DNA of 34,519 nt from Stagnimonas sp. (GCA_030696045.1 JAUYNO010000032.1:1-34519); one strand, 5' to 3'. Positions 7,204 to 20,052 are shown, counted from the stretch's first letter. Program-made: numbers and translations. Notes: a model not told the origin generated them from the letters alone.

Positions 7204-8826
7204 TCAGCGTTGCACCGCGTATTCGGGCGAGACCACGATGAAGGTCAGCGCGCTGCGGGCACGTTGCAAGCGCGAGGCTTCGTCGCCGGCATCCGGTGTC
7301 AGCTCGATGGCGGCGCGAGCCAGCTCGCGCAGTCCCGCGCTCATGCTGCCGCCCAGCAGCAGCACGTCGAGGTCGTCGAGCAGAGCCTCCGCATCGGCGG
7401 CCAGCGCGACCAGCGGCATCAGGTCAAGCACCGGAGCGTTGTCGTCGGTGGTGCTGGACGACAGCTGGATGCGCCGGGTCAGGCCATCGACGATGAGAAT
7501 GCCCTGGGTCTCGGTCTGCAGCTGGAATTCGGGCGAGTACCAGTCGCCGTCGCGGATCGCCCCCGGCTGCTGGAAGTGGGGGCTGAAGAAATTGAACACA
7601 CTGGGGGCACCCAGCGGCTGCTGGCCGTAGGCGCCCTGGGTGCGGCCGAGGCCATAGATGCCACTGCGACTGCGCGCGTTGAGGGCGCGCAGCAGCTGCG
7701 AGAAGCGCAGCAGCGGCTCCTTGAGCTTGCCGTAGACCGTGGCATCGGAAAGGAAACCCAGCCGCGCCTCGGGGTCGAGGAAGATCGCCATGACCACTCG
7801 GCCCAGGTCGCCGCGCACGCCGAGCCCGTTGTTCTCGAACACCCGGGCAATGCGGTCGATGAACGCCGCCGAGGGATTGCTGGTGACCAGCTTGATGATC
7901 AGCTGGCGGGCGATGAAGGGCGGCAGATTGCCGTGCTGGAACAGGCTGTCCAGCGCCAGCTTCAGATCCTGCTCTGGCGTTTGGCCGGCGGGCAGCACCG
8001 TGCCCCCGATCAGGGTCTTGGCGCCGGCGTCGTGATGGTCGGCGAAGACTTTCATTGGGGCATCCGTCTCGTCCGCGACGACGGAGCCGCGACCGAAAGT
8101 GCTGCGATGCGCCCAGGTCCAGCCGGTGTAGACCCGGGCGTACTCCTCGATCAGGGCCTGGTCGTAGGTGGGGATTTGCTCGCCCTGGGCGTCGAGCTTG
8201 GCGCTGCCATCGCGGTTGAGCTGCCAGAGCCCGAGGCTGAACAACTGCATCAGCTCGCGGGCGTAGTTTTCGTCGGGCCGGCGGCCCGAGACCGGGTCCG
8301 GCTTGTCGTTGCCGAGATGGCTCAGGAACAGACCCATCGCCGGCGACAGCGTGACCTCTTCCATCAGGTCCCGGTAGTTGCCGAGGGCGTTGCGCACCAG
8401 CAGGTCGTAGTAGGCAGCCAGCTGCATCGGACGGTTGCTCAGCTGGCCGTCGTCCTCGGACACCACCAGAATCTCCGACAGGGCGAAGGCGACGCGCTGG
8501 CGCAGCTGGTCCGGAGCGGTCAGCGACAACTCCCACCAGGCAGCAAGGCGGGCGTCACGGCCATCGACGAAGCTCGCCTGCAGGGCCTGGAAGCGGGGCA
8601 GATGCAGGGTCGGCGCCTTGCCCAGCTGCTCCAGCAGCCAGGCATCGCGGCCGATCAGGGCGACGCGGTCGATCTCGTCGCGGGTGGGGCCGAAGGTGGT
8701 CTGGGTCAGGAAGCGCGCCGCCTCGCCCCGATCCAGCAAGCCGATGCCAATCAGGTCTGCGGCTTTCGCGCCGGTAGCGGCGACCGCCGTCATGCCGGAA
8801 ATCCACCTGCCAGCCGCTGCGAGCAT
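7204..8826 (-). CDS. DUF1800 family protein
   Basis: A 540-aa DUF1800 protein of unknown function. Family features include FLTQTTFGPTRDEIDRV near the N-terminus, QLRQRVAFALSEILVVS, RPDENYARELMQLFSLGL and the YTGW segment in the middle. The N-terminus is weakly hydrophobic with an AKA-A site (about residues 20-23), so export by an atypical signal is possible; an in-frame stop upstream rules out a longer start. It always tends to occur with DUF1501, as here. It lies after the ATP synthase terminator, so it probably has its own promoter in the 115 bases after the terminator, though I could not identify one. Confidence 0.92.
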   Translation of the reverse strand: MLAAAGRWISGMTAVAATGAKAADLIGIGLLDRGEAARFLTQTTFGPTRDEIDRVALIGRDAWLLEQLGKAPTLHLPRFQALQASFVDGRDARLAAWWELSLTAPDQLRQRVAFALSEILVVSEDDGQLSNRPMQLAAYYDLLVRNALGNYRDLMEEVTLSPAMGLFLSHLGNDKPDPVSGRRPDENYARELMQLFSLGLWQLNRDGSAKLDAQGEQIPTYDQALIEEYARVYTGWTWAHRSTFGRGSVVADETDAPMKVFADHHDAGAKTLIGGTVLPAGQTPEQDLKLALDSLFQHGNLPPFIARQLIIKLVTSNPSAAFIDRIARVFENNGLGVRGDLGRVVMAIFLDPEARLGFLSDATVYGKLKEPLLRFSQLLRALNARSRSGIYGLGRTQGAYGQQPLGAPSVFNFFSPHFQQPGAIRDGDWYSPEFQLQTETQGILIVDGLTRRIQLSSSTTDDNAPVLDLMPLVALAADAEALLDDLDVLLLGGSMSAGLRELARAAIELTPDAGDEASRLQRARSALTFIVVSPEYAVQR

Positions 8827-8941
8827 TTGCCGCCCCCCGAATCCACGCCGTCGTCGATGACCTGAACACTACCGCAGGCCTCACGCCGTCCCGCGCGGCC
8901 GCGACCGGCGGCGGCTGCGGGCGGCATCAACGGCCGGGCAC

Positions 8942-8967
8942 AAAAAAGCCGCGCTGGGCGCGGCTTT
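8942..8967 (-). terminator. Rho-independent terminator of the ATP synthase operon
   Basis: On the minus strand AAAGCCGCG-CCCA-GCGCGGCTTTTTT forms a GC-rich stem of about 8 bp followed by six Ts, 32 bases after the atpC stop. It is the cleanest intrinsic terminator in the window. Confidence 0.9.
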
Positions 8968-8998
8968 GCTTGCTGCTGCGGCCAGCGGCCACGGGCAA

Positions 8999-9418
8999 TC
9001 AGTGGTGATTGGTCCGCTGCAGGTCCTGGACGAACTTGAGGCGCGCCGCAGCTTCGACCAGCTCGGCCTGGACGCGGGCCAGATCGATATCCGACTTCGC
9101 ACCGGCCAGCCGCTCCTCGGCCGACTTCTTGGCGGCGAGGGCCGCCGCTTCGTCGGCGTCCTTGGCGCGCAAGGCGCTGTCGGCCAGCACGGTGACCAGA
9201 TGCGGCTGGATCTCGAGAATGCCGCCGCTGACATAGAACGGCTGCTCCTCGCTGCCGTTCTTGACCCGCACAGTGCCGGGCTTGAGGCGGGTCAGCAGCG
9301 GCGCGTGGCGCGGCGCGATGCCGACCTCGCCCATCTCCGCCGGCGCGAAGACCATGCTGGCTTCACCGGAGAAGATGGCGCCTTCGGCGCTGACGATGTC
9401 GACGTGGAGAGTGGCCAT
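8999..9418 (-). CDS. atpC: F1 ATP synthase epsilon subunit
   Basis: 139 aa, the normal length. It has the N-terminal beta-sandwich (MATLHVDIVSAEGAIFSGEA, MGEVGIAPRHAPLLTRLKPG) and the two-helix C-terminal domain that can inhibit the enzyme. It links gamma to the c-ring. An AGAGG site lies 3-7 bases before the ATG, and the gene begins 11 bases after the atpD stop. It is the last gene of the operon before the terminator. Confidence 0.97.
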   Translation of the reverse strand: MATLHVDIVSAEGAIFSGEASMVFAPAEMGEVGIAPRHAPLLTRLKPGTVRVKNGSEEQPFYVSGGILEIQPHLVTVLADSALRAKDADEAAALAAKKSAEERLAGAKSDIDLARVQAELVEAAARLKFVQDLQRTNHH

Positions 9419-9429
9419 GCGCCTCTACC

Positions 9430-11737
<2,308 letters not shown>

Positions 11738-11760
11738 GGGGTTCTGGTCCTTACTTGGCC

Positions 11761-13299
11761 TTAGGCGAAGGACTTCTTGAACGCCGTGATCGCTGCCTTG
11801 ATGCCGGCCTCGATCTCGTCGCTGAAGTCGCCCTTCTCGTTGATCTTGTCGAGCAGCGCCTTGTTGTTGGCAGCCGCGTACTGGTGCAGGCCCGCTTCGA
11901 AGGCGCCGATGCGGTTGACCGGCACGTCGTCGAGGAAGCCCTTTTCCGCCGCGTACAGCGAGAAGCCCATCTCGGCCACCGACAGCGGCGAGTACTGCTT
12001 CTGCTTCATCAGCTCCATCACGCGGGTGCCGCGCTCGAGCTGCTTGCGGGTGGCTTCGTCGAGGTCGGAGGCGAACTGCGCGAACGCCGCCAGCTCACGG
12101 TACTGGGCCAGCGCCAGACGGACACCGCCGCCGAGCTTCTTGATGATCTTGGTCTGGGCCGCACCACCGACGCGCGACACCGAGATACCGGCGTTGATGG
12201 CGGGGCGGATACCGGCGTTGAACAGGTCGGTTTCCAGGAAGATCTGGCCGTCGGTGATCGAGATCACGTTGGTCGGCACGAAGGCCGAGACGTCGCCGCC
12301 CTGGGTTTCGATGATCGGCAGCGCGGTGAGCGAGCCGGTCTTGCCCTTGACCGCGCCGTTGGTGTACTTCTCGACGTACTCGGCGTTGACGCGCGCGGCG
12401 CGCTCCAGCAGGCGGCTGTGGAGATAGAACACGTCGCCGGGATAGGCTTCGCGGCCGGGAGGACGCTTCAGCAGCAGCGACACCTGGCGGTAGGCCACGG
12501 CCTGCTTGGAGAGGTCGTCATAGACGATCAGCGCGTCCATGCCGTTGTCGCGGAAGTACTCGCCCATCGCGCAGCCCGAGTAGGGGGCGATGAACTGCAG
12601 GGCGGCGGCTTCGGAGGCCGAGGCAGCAACCACGATGGTGTGGTCCATGGCGCCGAACTCTTCGAGCTTGCGCACCACGTTGGCGATGGAGCTGGCCTTC
12701 TGGCCAATGGCGACGTAGATGCAGTAAACGCCAGTGCCCTTCTGGTTGATGATCGCGTCGATGGCGACGGCGGTCTTGCCGGTCTGGCGGTCACCGATGA
12801 TCAGCTCGCGCTGGCCACGGCCGACCGGAATCATGGCGTCGATGGACTTCAGACCGGTCTGCACCGGCTGGTCGACCGACTTGCGCCAGATCACGCCCGG
12901 GGCGACCTTCTCGACCGGCGAGGATTCGGTGGCGTTGATCGGGCCCTTGCCGTCGATGGCATTGCCGAGCGCGTTGACGACGCGGCCGAGCAGGGCCTTG
13001 CCGACCGGCACTTCGAGGATGCGGCCGGTGGTCTTGACCGTGTCGCCTTCGGCGAGGTGCTTGTAGTCACCCAGGATCACCGCGCCCACCGAGTCACGCT
13101 CGAGGTTCAGCGCGAGGCCGAAGGTGTTGCCGGGGAACTCCAGCATTTCGCCCTGCATGGCATCGGACAGGCCGTGCACGCGGACGATGCCGTCCTGCAG
13201 CGAGACGATCGTGCCGGTATTGCGGGCCTCGGCGTTCGCATCGTAGTTCTGGATGCGGGCCTTGATGAGGTCGCTGATTTCGGAGGGATTCAGTTGCAT
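11761..13299 (-). CDS. atpA: F1 ATP synthase alpha subunit
   Basis: 512 aa, equal to the family norm. The non-catalytic nucleotide site has the P-loop GDRQTGKT at 169-176. [16 protein letters not shown] holds the Arg that reaches the catalytic site. The N-terminus [20 protein letters not shown] is typical and binds delta. AGAAG precedes the ATG. Confidence 0.99.
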   Translation of the reverse strand: MQLNPSEISDLIKARIQNYDANAEARNTGTIVSLQDGIVRVHGLSDAMQGEMLEFPGNTFGLALNLERDSVGAVILGDYKHLAEGDTVKTTGRILEVPVGKALLGRVVNALGNAIDGKGPINATESSPVEKVAPGVIWRKSVDQPVQTGLKSIDAMIPVGRGQRELIIGDRQTGKTAVAIDAIINQKGTGVYCIYVAIGQKASSIANVVRKLEEFGAMDHTIVVAASASEAAALQFIAPYSGCAMGEYFRDNGMDALIVYDDLSKQAVAYRQVSLLLKRPPGREAYPGDVFYLHSRLLERAARVNAEYVEKYTNGAVKGKTGSLTALPIIETQGGDVSAFVPTNVISITDGQIFLETDLFNAGIRPAINAGISVSRVGGAAQTKIIKKLGGGVRLALAQYRELAAFAQFASDLDEATRKQLERGTRVMELMKQKQYSPLSVAEMGFSLYAAEKGFLDDVPVNRIGAFEAGLHQYAAANNKALLDKINEKGDFSDEIEAGIKAAITAFKKSFA

Positions 13300-13354
13300 G
13301 GGGTTCTTCTCGTCAACAAGACAACACGACGGAACAGTGAATTAGGGAAACAGA

Positions 13355-13894
13355 TCAGGGACGCGACAGCGCGGTGGACAGCCGCTCAAGCTCACCGCGC
13401 ACGGAGCCGTCGATCACCAGGTCGCCGGCGCGGATCAGCGCTCCGGCCACCAGCGACTCGTCGGTGCTCCAGGTGATCTCGACCGCGCGATCCAGACGCT
13501 TGGCCACCGCGGCCGACAAGACCTGCTTCTGCGCGTCCGGCACGGCGACGGCGGAGGTGATTTCCACCGCCACCCGCGCCTCGTGCTCGGCCCGCAGCAG
13601 CTCGAACTGCTTGCGCAGCTCGATGGCCGAGGCCAGCTTGCCGTTGTCGCTGAGCAGGCGCACCAGCGCCTTGCCCTGCGCATCCAGCTCGCTGCCGAGC
13701 GCGCCGGTGACGATCTCGGCCAGGGCGCTGCGCGCCAGGGCGGGATGACCGATCACCGAGGCGATCTGCGGCTGCGCGACGGCATCGGCAATCGCGGCCA
13801 GCTGCTTCGACCAGGCGCCGAAGGACTTGCCTTCGCGCGCCATCTCGAACACGGCCTTGGCGTAGGGGCGGGCCAGCGTGCTGAGTTCAGCCAT
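13355..13894 (-). CDS. atpH: F1 ATP synthase delta subunit
   Basis: 179 aa (usual 177-180). It is the peripheral-stalk protein that ties alpha to the b subunits. The six-helix N-terminal domain starts LSTLARPYAKAVFEMAR. The C-terminal part has the conserved LVAGALIRAGDLVIDGSVRG. The start is 15 bases after the atpF stop. Confidence 0.97.
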   Translation of the reverse strand: MAELSTLARPYAKAVFEMAREGKSFGAWSKQLAAIADAVAQPQIASVIGHPALARSALAEIVTGALGSELDAQGKALVRLLSDNGKLASAIELRKQFELLRAEHEARVAVEITSAVAVPDAQKQVLSAAVAKRLDRAVEITWSTDESLVAGALIRAGDLVIDGSVRGELERLSTALSRP

Positions 13895-13909
13895 TGCCTT
13901 AGCTCGTCC

Positions 13910-14383
13910 TTAAACGCGGGCGGCGAGGTCGCCGAGCACTTCGGCGTGCGCCTTGGCGTCGATCTCGCGCTTCAGGATCTTCGCCGCACCCAGCACCGCC
14001 AGTTCGCCGACCTGCTTGCGCAGCGCGTCCTTGGCCTGGGCCAGCTCGCGCTGCACCTCGGCGGCACCGTTGGCCTTGATGCGCTCGGCCTCGGTGGTCG
14101 CGGCGGTCTTGGCCTGCTCGATCATCTGCGTGGCCTGCTTGTTGGCCGTGGCGAGGATCTCCTGCGCCTGGGTGCGGGCGACCTTCAGCTCGTCATCGGC
14201 TTTCGACGACGCGGCCTTCAGTGCCTGCGCGCCCTTCTCGGCGGCGGCAAGGCCGTCGGCGATCTTGGCGCGGCGCTCTTCCATCGCCTTGATGATCGGC
14301 GGCCACACATACTTCATCGTGAACAGCACGAAGATCGCGAATACGATCATCTGGCCGACGATGGACGGGATGCTCGCCTGCAT
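13910..14383 (-). CDS. atpF: Fo ATP synthase b subunit
   Basis: 157 aa (E. coli 156). One N-terminal membrane helix (about residues 5-25, [16 protein letters not shown]) is followed by a long charged helix that dimerises as the stator stalk ([20 protein letters not shown] and onward). The only b-type gene here, so the stalk is a homodimer. Confidence 0.97.
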   Translation of the reverse strand: MQASIPSIVGQMIVFAIFVLFTMKYVWPPIIKAMEERRAKIADGLAAAEKGAQALKAASSKADDELKVARTQAQEILATANKQATQMIEQAKTAATTEAERIKANGAAEVQRELAQAKDALRKQVGELAVLGAAKILKREIDAKAHAEVLGDLAARV

Positions 14384-14412
14384 GGCGTGGGCTCCGGGGG
14401 ACTATTAAAGGC

Positions 14413-14700
<288 letters not shown>

Positions 14701-14755
14701 CTAGCGTTGGTGAAAAACGGGGTGTGCAGAAAGGTGCTGAAAAAAACGGTGCCGA

Positions 14756-15908
<1,153 letters not shown>

Positions 15909-15956
15909 TTCTGCGTCCTGCGCGGCACATCTTGGTGCACTGCATCAAGCCGGAAG

Positions 15957-15986
15957 AGTATAGCGGGCGCAGGCCGCCAGCGGCAA
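15957..15986 (-). promoter_or_regulatory. Sigma70-type promoter of the ATP synthase operon
   Basis: On the minus strand TTGCCG (15986-15981), an 18-base spacer and TATACT (15962-15957). The predicted start near 15950 gives a leader of about 40 bases to atpI. It is the best -35/-10 pair I found in the window. Confidence 0.65.
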
Positions 15987-15988
15987 CG

Positions 15989-16050
15989 AAAAAGTTTGGC
16001 TAAACCTAAACGGTAGCCGGCAAACCCCTGAGTGGTAAGGCTTTCGCCTT
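15989..16050 (-). terminator. Possible weak terminator after the parB-SDR genes
   Basis: Downstream of the SDR stop the minus strand has AAGGC-GAAA-GCCTT (16050-16037), a 5-bp stem with a GNRA loop. A second small stem, GTTT-AGCC-AAAC, follows and runs into TTTTT (16005-15989). Neither is strong, so some read-through into the atp operon is likely. Confidence 0.3.
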
Positions 16051-16066
16051 GACCCGGGAAGGAATA

Positions 16067-16846
16067 TCAGCGGCCCATGACTGCGGCGGAGGCCAGGGTC
16101 ATCCAGCGCCGGGGCAGCAGGCGCGGCGCCCAGGTAACGAGCTTGTTGGAGGCGCCCGGCACCACGACGGGGCGCCCGGCTTCGAGCGCAGCCAGGGCCT
16201 GGGCCACCACCCGGTCGGCGTCCATCATCATTCCCTTGGGCACCGCCTTGCGCAGCTCCGGATTGCCGGTGGCCTCGAAGAAGGGCGTGTCGACCGGCCC
16301 CGGGCAGAGCGCGGTCACCTTGACGCCACGGCCACGGGTCTCGGCCCACAGCGATTCGCTGAAGGACAGCACGAAGGCCTTGGTGGCGCCGTAGATCGCC
16401 ATGTGCGGCGTCGGCTGGAAGCCGGCCACCGAGGCGACATTGAGGATGCCGCCCTGCCCGCGCTCCAGCATGGCCGGCAGGAAGGCATGGGCCAGTTCGA
16501 CCACGGCCGAAACATTGAGATTAATCATCTCCGCGTCCCGCGCCGGCTCCTCCTTCACGAAGGCGCCCGCCGAACCGAAGCCGGCGTTGTTGACCAGCAG
16601 ATCCACGCGCAGGCCGCGCTGGGCGACCTCGGCCGCCAACCGCGGGCCACAGCCGGCCTGGCTGAGATCGGCGGCGATCACCTCGACGGCGATGCCGTGG
16701 TCGGCGCGCAGCTTCTTGGCCAGCGCCTCCAGCTTGGCCTTGGAGCGGGCGACCAGAATCAGCGTGTTGCCAGGCTTCGCCAGCGCACGGGCGAAGGCCT
16801 CGCCAATGCCGGAGGAGGCACCGGTGATGAGTGCGGTCTGGGCCAT
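16067..16846 (-). CDS. Short-chain dehydrogenase/reductase
   Basis: 259 aa classical SDR, an NAD(P)-dependent oxidoreductase of unknown substrate. The Rossmann motif TGASSGIG is at 8-15, NNAG at 86-89, and the catalytic Ser139, Tyr152 and Lys156 in NVASVAG...YGATKAF. ARS after the second strand suggests NADP preference (inference). LCPGPVDTPFF is the usual segment after the active site. The ATG at 16846 has GGAG 7 bases upstream; longer upstream frames do not look like protein. It lies 16 bases after parB, an unusual place, between parB and atpI. Confidence 0.93.
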   Translation of the reverse strand: MAQTALITGASSGIGEAFARALAKPGNTLILVARSKAKLEALAKKLRADHGIAVEVIAADLSQAGCGPRLAAEVAQRGLRVDLLVNNAGFGSAGAFVKEEPARDAEMINLNVSAVVELAHAFLPAMLERGQGGILNVASVAGFQPTPHMAIYGATKAFVLSFSESLWAETRGRGVKVTALCPGPVDTPFFEATGNPELRKAVPKGMMMDADRVVAQALAALEAGRPVVVPGASNKLVTWAPRLLPRRWMTLASAAVMGR

Positions 16847-16862
16847 GTGAATCTCCGGCGGT

Positions 16863-17720
16863 TCAGCGTAGGGCGGCGAGCAGACGTTCCAGCTCGGTGG
16901 CCGATTTGAAGGCGATGGTGAGTTTGCCGCGCCCCTGGGCGTTCTGCTGCAGCTTGACGCCAGCGCCCCATTTGCGCGCCAGCTCGCTCTCCAGCGGCGC
17001 CGCGACCGGCGCCGGCTTCTTGCTGGCCGCCACCGGCTCGCCGTGCACCAGGGCCTCGGTCTGACGCACCGACAGCTGCCGCTCGACCACCTGCTTGGCC
17101 AGCTGCGACTGGCGCGCGCCGCTGATGCCCAGCAGCACCTTGGCGTGGCCAAAGCTGAGGTTTCCGGCGCGCAGCAGGGCCTGGACCTCGGCCTCCAGTT
17201 CCATCAGGCGCAACAGGTTGCTGACCGCCGCGCGCGACTTGCCGACCGCCTCGGCGCAGGCCTCGTGGGTCAGTCCGCATTCCTGGATCAGACGGTGCAG
17301 GGCCTCGGCTTCTTCCAGGGCATTGAGATCGGCGCGCTGGATGTTCTCGACCAGGGCGATGGCCATCGCCGCGCGCTCGTCCAGCTCGCGCACCACCACC
17401 GGAATGCTGCTCAGGCCGGCGCGCTGGGCCGCGCGCCAGCGGCGCTCGCCGGCGACGATCTCGTAGCGGTCGCCGCCCAGCGGGCGCACCACGATGGGCT
17501 GCACCACGCCCTGGGCGCGGATCGATTCGGTCAGCTCCGACAGCGCGCCCTCGTCGAAATGCCGACGCGGCTGGTGCTTACCCGGCGCCAGCTGCAGCAA
17601 GGGCAGCTCGTGCAGCGCGTCGTCGGAGGACTGCTCCGGCGCGACCGCGACGCCGCTCGTGTTCATGGTGCCCAGCAGGGCGTCGAGGCCGCGCCCGAGG
17701 CCGCGTTTCTTGACCGACAT
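16863..17720 (-). CDS. parB: Chromosome partitioning protein ParB
   Basis: 285 aa. Starts with the typical MSVKKRGLGRGLDALLG, whose N-terminal motif stimulates ParA. The CTP-binding/clamp domain has QPRRHFD and GERRWRAAQRAG (GERR at 91-94), and a helix-turn-helix for parS is at about 150-175 (HEACAEAVGKSRAAVSNLL). A C-terminal dimerisation part follows a Lys/Pro/Ala linker. The start at 17720 is fixed by this N-terminus, although the ribosome site is weak. No parS site is visible in the window. Confidence 0.97.
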   Translation of the reverse strand: MSVKKRGLGRGLDALLGTMNTSGVAVAPEQSSDDALHELPLLQLAPGKHQPRRHFDEGALSELTESIRAQGVVQPIVVRPLGGDRYEIVAGERRWRAAQRAGLSSIPVVVRELDERAAMAIALVENIQRADLNALEEAEALHRLIQECGLTHEACAEAVGKSRAAVSNLLRLMELEAEVQALLRAGNLSFGHAKVLLGISGARQSQLAKQVVERQLSVRQTEALVHGEPVAASKKPAPVAAPLESELARKWGAGVKLQQNAQGRGKLTIAFKSATELERLLAALR

Positions 17721-17724
17721 TGGT

Positions 17725-18582
17725 TTAGAGGGAACTGAGCAAGTCCGCAAAAGTGCGGGCGAAAGTATGCACGTCACCGGGCCAGCGCGCCGACAGATAG
17801 CGGCCGTCCTGCACCACGAAGGCCGGCCGCGCGTCGTCGGCACGGTCGCGGAACAGGCCGCTGGTCTTGCGGAAGTGCTGTGGCGCGGCGGCCGGCACAT
17901 TGAGGAAATCGGCCGGGCTGGCGAGCGCCCGCGTCACCTCGGCCTGCACGCTCCAGTGGCCGGCCGGCTCACCCGGTTGCTCGCGGTAGGTGCGGTAGTA
18001 GAGCGGATCCCACCAGCGGACCAGGCGGCCCAAGCCGGCCGCCTTCTGCTCGAAGGCCCAGGTCAGAGCCGTGGTCCGGCGACCGTGCAGCACCGAGCGG
18101 CCGCTGCGCGGCGAGACGCTGCGCGCCGCCAGCACCACGCCGTGGCAGACCGCCGCCACCGGCTGGTCAGCCTCGAAGAAGGCGGCGACCAGGCGCTGCA
18201 GCACCGGGCTCTCCAGATAGTCGCGCATGCCCGGCGCATGGCCGCCCGGCAGCAGCAGGGCATCGAAGTCGGCGGCCGTGAGCGCGTCATGGCGCAATGG
18301 CGCCAGGAAAGCCGGATCGCGCTCCAGCTCGGCGTAGGCGGCGCGGCCGGCGGCATCCGCCCGCAGGCTGCGGCCGACCAGCACCAGGCGCTTCAGCCAA
18401 GGAACGCGCCCCCAGACATCAAGCCCCTCGCCGGTCACCATCAGAGGATCGGCGTGCGCGCGCTGGCCATCCGGCGTCGCGAAGCTCAGGCGATGACCGC
18501 GCTCCCGCAGCAGCTTCCAGCTCACCGCAGCCTCGGTGGGGTCGAAGTCCCGTGCCGGCAACGGGACCAGAACGTGCGCCAT
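17725..18582 (-). CDS. DJ-1/PfpI-type glutamine amidotransferase-like protein
   Basis: 285 aa, class I glutamine amidotransferase-like fold. LLLPGGHAPGMRDYL (109-123) and AVCHGV with Cys146-His147 form the nucleophile elbow of DJ-1/PfpI/Hsp31-like proteins. An acidic residue near 15-17 (DPTEAA) fits the partner Glu/Asp. A C-terminal extension of about 80 residues follows. Members act as chaperones, glyoxalases or hydrolases; the activity here is unknown. Its ATG shares one base with the parA stop (TGATG), and parB starts 4 bases after its stop, so it is co-translated inside the par operon. That position is unusual. Confidence 0.88.
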   Translation of the reverse strand: MAHVLVPLPARDFDPTEAAVSWKLLRERGHRLSFATPDGQRAHADPLMVTGEGLDVWGRVPWLKRLVLVGRSLRADAAGRAAYAELERDPAFLAPLRHDALTAADFDALLLPGGHAPGMRDYLESPVLQRLVAAFFEADQPVAAVCHGVVLAARSVSPRSGRSVLHGRRTTALTWAFEQKAAGLGRLVRWWDPLYYRTYREQPGEPAGHWSVQAEVTRALASPADFLNVPAAAPQHFRKTSGLFRDRADDARPAFVVQDGRYLSARWPGDVHTFARTFADLLSSL

Positions 18583-19370
18583 CAGGCCGGCAGGCGCAAC
18601 TGCCCGCCATCGTGGCGCCGCAGCACCTCGCCCGCCAGCGCCAGATAGGCCTTGGCGCCGGCTGACTGCGGGTCGTAGGCGATGATCGGCAGGCCGTGGC
18701 TGGGCGCCTCGGCCAGCCGCACATTGCGCGGGATCACGGTGCGATAGACCTTGTCGCCGTAATGCTGGGTCAGCTGCGCCGAGACATCGTTGGCCAGGTT
18801 GTTGCGCGGGTCGAACATGGTGCGCAGCAGGCCGTCGATGTCGAGCCGGGGATTGATCACCTTGCGGATCTTGCCTACCGTGTCGGTCAGCGCCGCCAGA
18901 CCCTCCAGCGCGTAGTACTCGCACTGCATCGGGATCAGCACGCTGTCGGCGGCGACCAGGGCGTTGACGGTCAGCTTCGACAGCGCCGGCGGGCAGTCGA
19001 GCAGGATGTAGTCGTACTGGTCGGCGATCTCGGCCAGCACGCCCTTGAGCGCGAAGTCGCCCACCGGCTGCTCGCGCAGCTTGATCTCGGCCTCGGTCAT
19101 GTCGAGGTTGGCGGGCAGCACCCAGAGATTGAGCGCCGGCAGGTACTGGATCGCCTCCGCCGGCTTGGCCTTGTCCAGCAGCACGTCGCGGGCGGTCAGC
19201 GTCAGCGCGTTCTTGTCGATGCCCACGCCCATGGTGGCATTGCCCTGGGAATCGAGATCAACCAGCAGCACGCGCCGCTTGGCCGCCGCCAGGCTGGCGG
19301 CGAGATTGACGGAGGTGGTGGTCTTGCCGACCCCGCCCTTCTGGTTGGCAACCGCGATAATTCGAGTCAT
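18582..19370 (-). CDS. parA: Chromosome partitioning ATPase ParA
   Basis: 262 aa, Soj-type ParA. The deviant Walker A KGGVGKTT is at 11-18 with the signature Lys. DLDSQGNAT is Walker A', and YDYILLDCPPA is Walker B. It lacks the N-terminal DNA-binding domain of plasmid type Ia ParA, so it is chromosomal type. Its ATG overlaps the rsmG stop (ATGA). The true start is 19370; upstream codons belong to rsmG in another frame. Confidence 0.97.
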   Translation of the reverse strand: MTRIIAVANQKGGVGKTTTSVNLAASLAAAKRRVLLVDLDSQGNATMGVGIDKNALTLTARDVLLDKAKPAEAIQYLPALNLWVLPANLDMTEAEIKLREQPVGDFALKGVLAEIADQYDYILLDCPPALSKLTVNALVAADSVLIPMQCEYYALEGLAALTDTVGKIRKVINPRLDIDGLLRTMFDPRNNLANDVSAQLTQHYGDKVYRTVIPRNVRLAEAPSHGLPIIAYDPQSAGAKAYLALAGEVLRRHDGGQLRLPA

Positions 19371-20041
19371 TGCTTTGGTTTCGCGATCACGGCGTGTCGC
19401 TCTTCGTGGAGGCCCGGCACCTTCAACTTCCGGGTTTCGATGATGTCGACCGAGGCCGGCACTTGCGCCAGCTCGTCGCCTTCTAGTTTGCCCTTCATCG
19501 CAATCCAGATGCCATCGGCGCCCAGCAGGTGCCGGGTGAGATTGAAGAAATCCCCAAGGCTGGCGAAGGCGCGGCTGGTGATCAGCGTGTAGCCCTCGCC
19601 GGCCGGGACGTCTTCGACCCGCCCCTCGATCACCGAGAAGTTGTCGAGCGCGAGCGTCCGCTGGGCATGGCGCATGAAGCGCGCCTTCTTGCCATTGCTG
19701 TCGAGCCCGGTGACCGCCCAGGCCGGACGGGCAATCGCCAGCGGGATGCAGGGCAGGCCCGGGCCGGCGCCGACGTCCAGCAGCCGGGGGACGGGAGATG
19801 GGAGACGGGAGACGACCTCGTCCAGCAACGGCAGCAGGCTCAGCGAATCGAGCAGGTGCCGGGTCAGCATCTCGTCCGGATCGCGCACGGCGGTCAGGTT
19901 GTAGGCGACATTCCACTTGAGCAGCTCGGCCCGATAGGCCAGCAGCCGGGCCGGCGCGCCCGCCGGCAACGACAGGCCCAGCACCGCCAGGCCGTTGCCC
20001 AGGCTTTGCTCGGGGGGAGTTTTGGAGGAGGGGCTGGCCAT
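19367..20041 (-). CDS. rsmG: 16S rRNA (guanine527-N7)-methyltransferase
   Basis: 224 aa. SAM-dependent enzyme that methylates G527 of 16S rRNA. WNVAYNLTAVRDPDEMLTRH (43-62) is the family signature, LLDVGAGPGLPCIPLAI (87-103) is the SAM-binding loop, and ITSRAFASL is also conserved. Residues 77-84 (VSRLPSPV) are encoded by a tandem heptamer repeat and look like an insertion just before the SAM-binding strand. The frame is open throughout. A perfect TATAAT lies only 11 bases before the ATG, so the mRNA may be almost leaderless. mnmG, usually upstream, is absent. Confidence 0.95.
   Translation of the reverse strand: MASPSSKTPPEQSLGNGLAVLGLSLPAGAPARLLAYRAELLKWNVAYNLTAVRDPDEMLTRHLLDSLSLLPLLDEVVSRLPSPVPRLLDVGAGPGLPCIPLAIARPAWAVTGLDSNGKKARFMRHAQRTLALDNFSVIEGRVEDVPAGEGYTLITSRAFASLGDFFNLTRHLLGADGIWIAMKGKLEGDELAQVPASVDIIETRKLKVPGLHEERHAVIAKPKQ
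19791..19811. repeat. Heptamer tandem repeat inside rsmG
   Basis: Three copies of ACGGGAG/ATGGGAG in a row. Similar GGGAxxC-type heptamer runs are common between genes in Xanthomonadales. Here 21 bases give seven codons, so the frame is kept, but gain or loss of one copy would shift it. Confidence 0.7.
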
Positions 20042-20052
20042 GGCAGGCGGCG

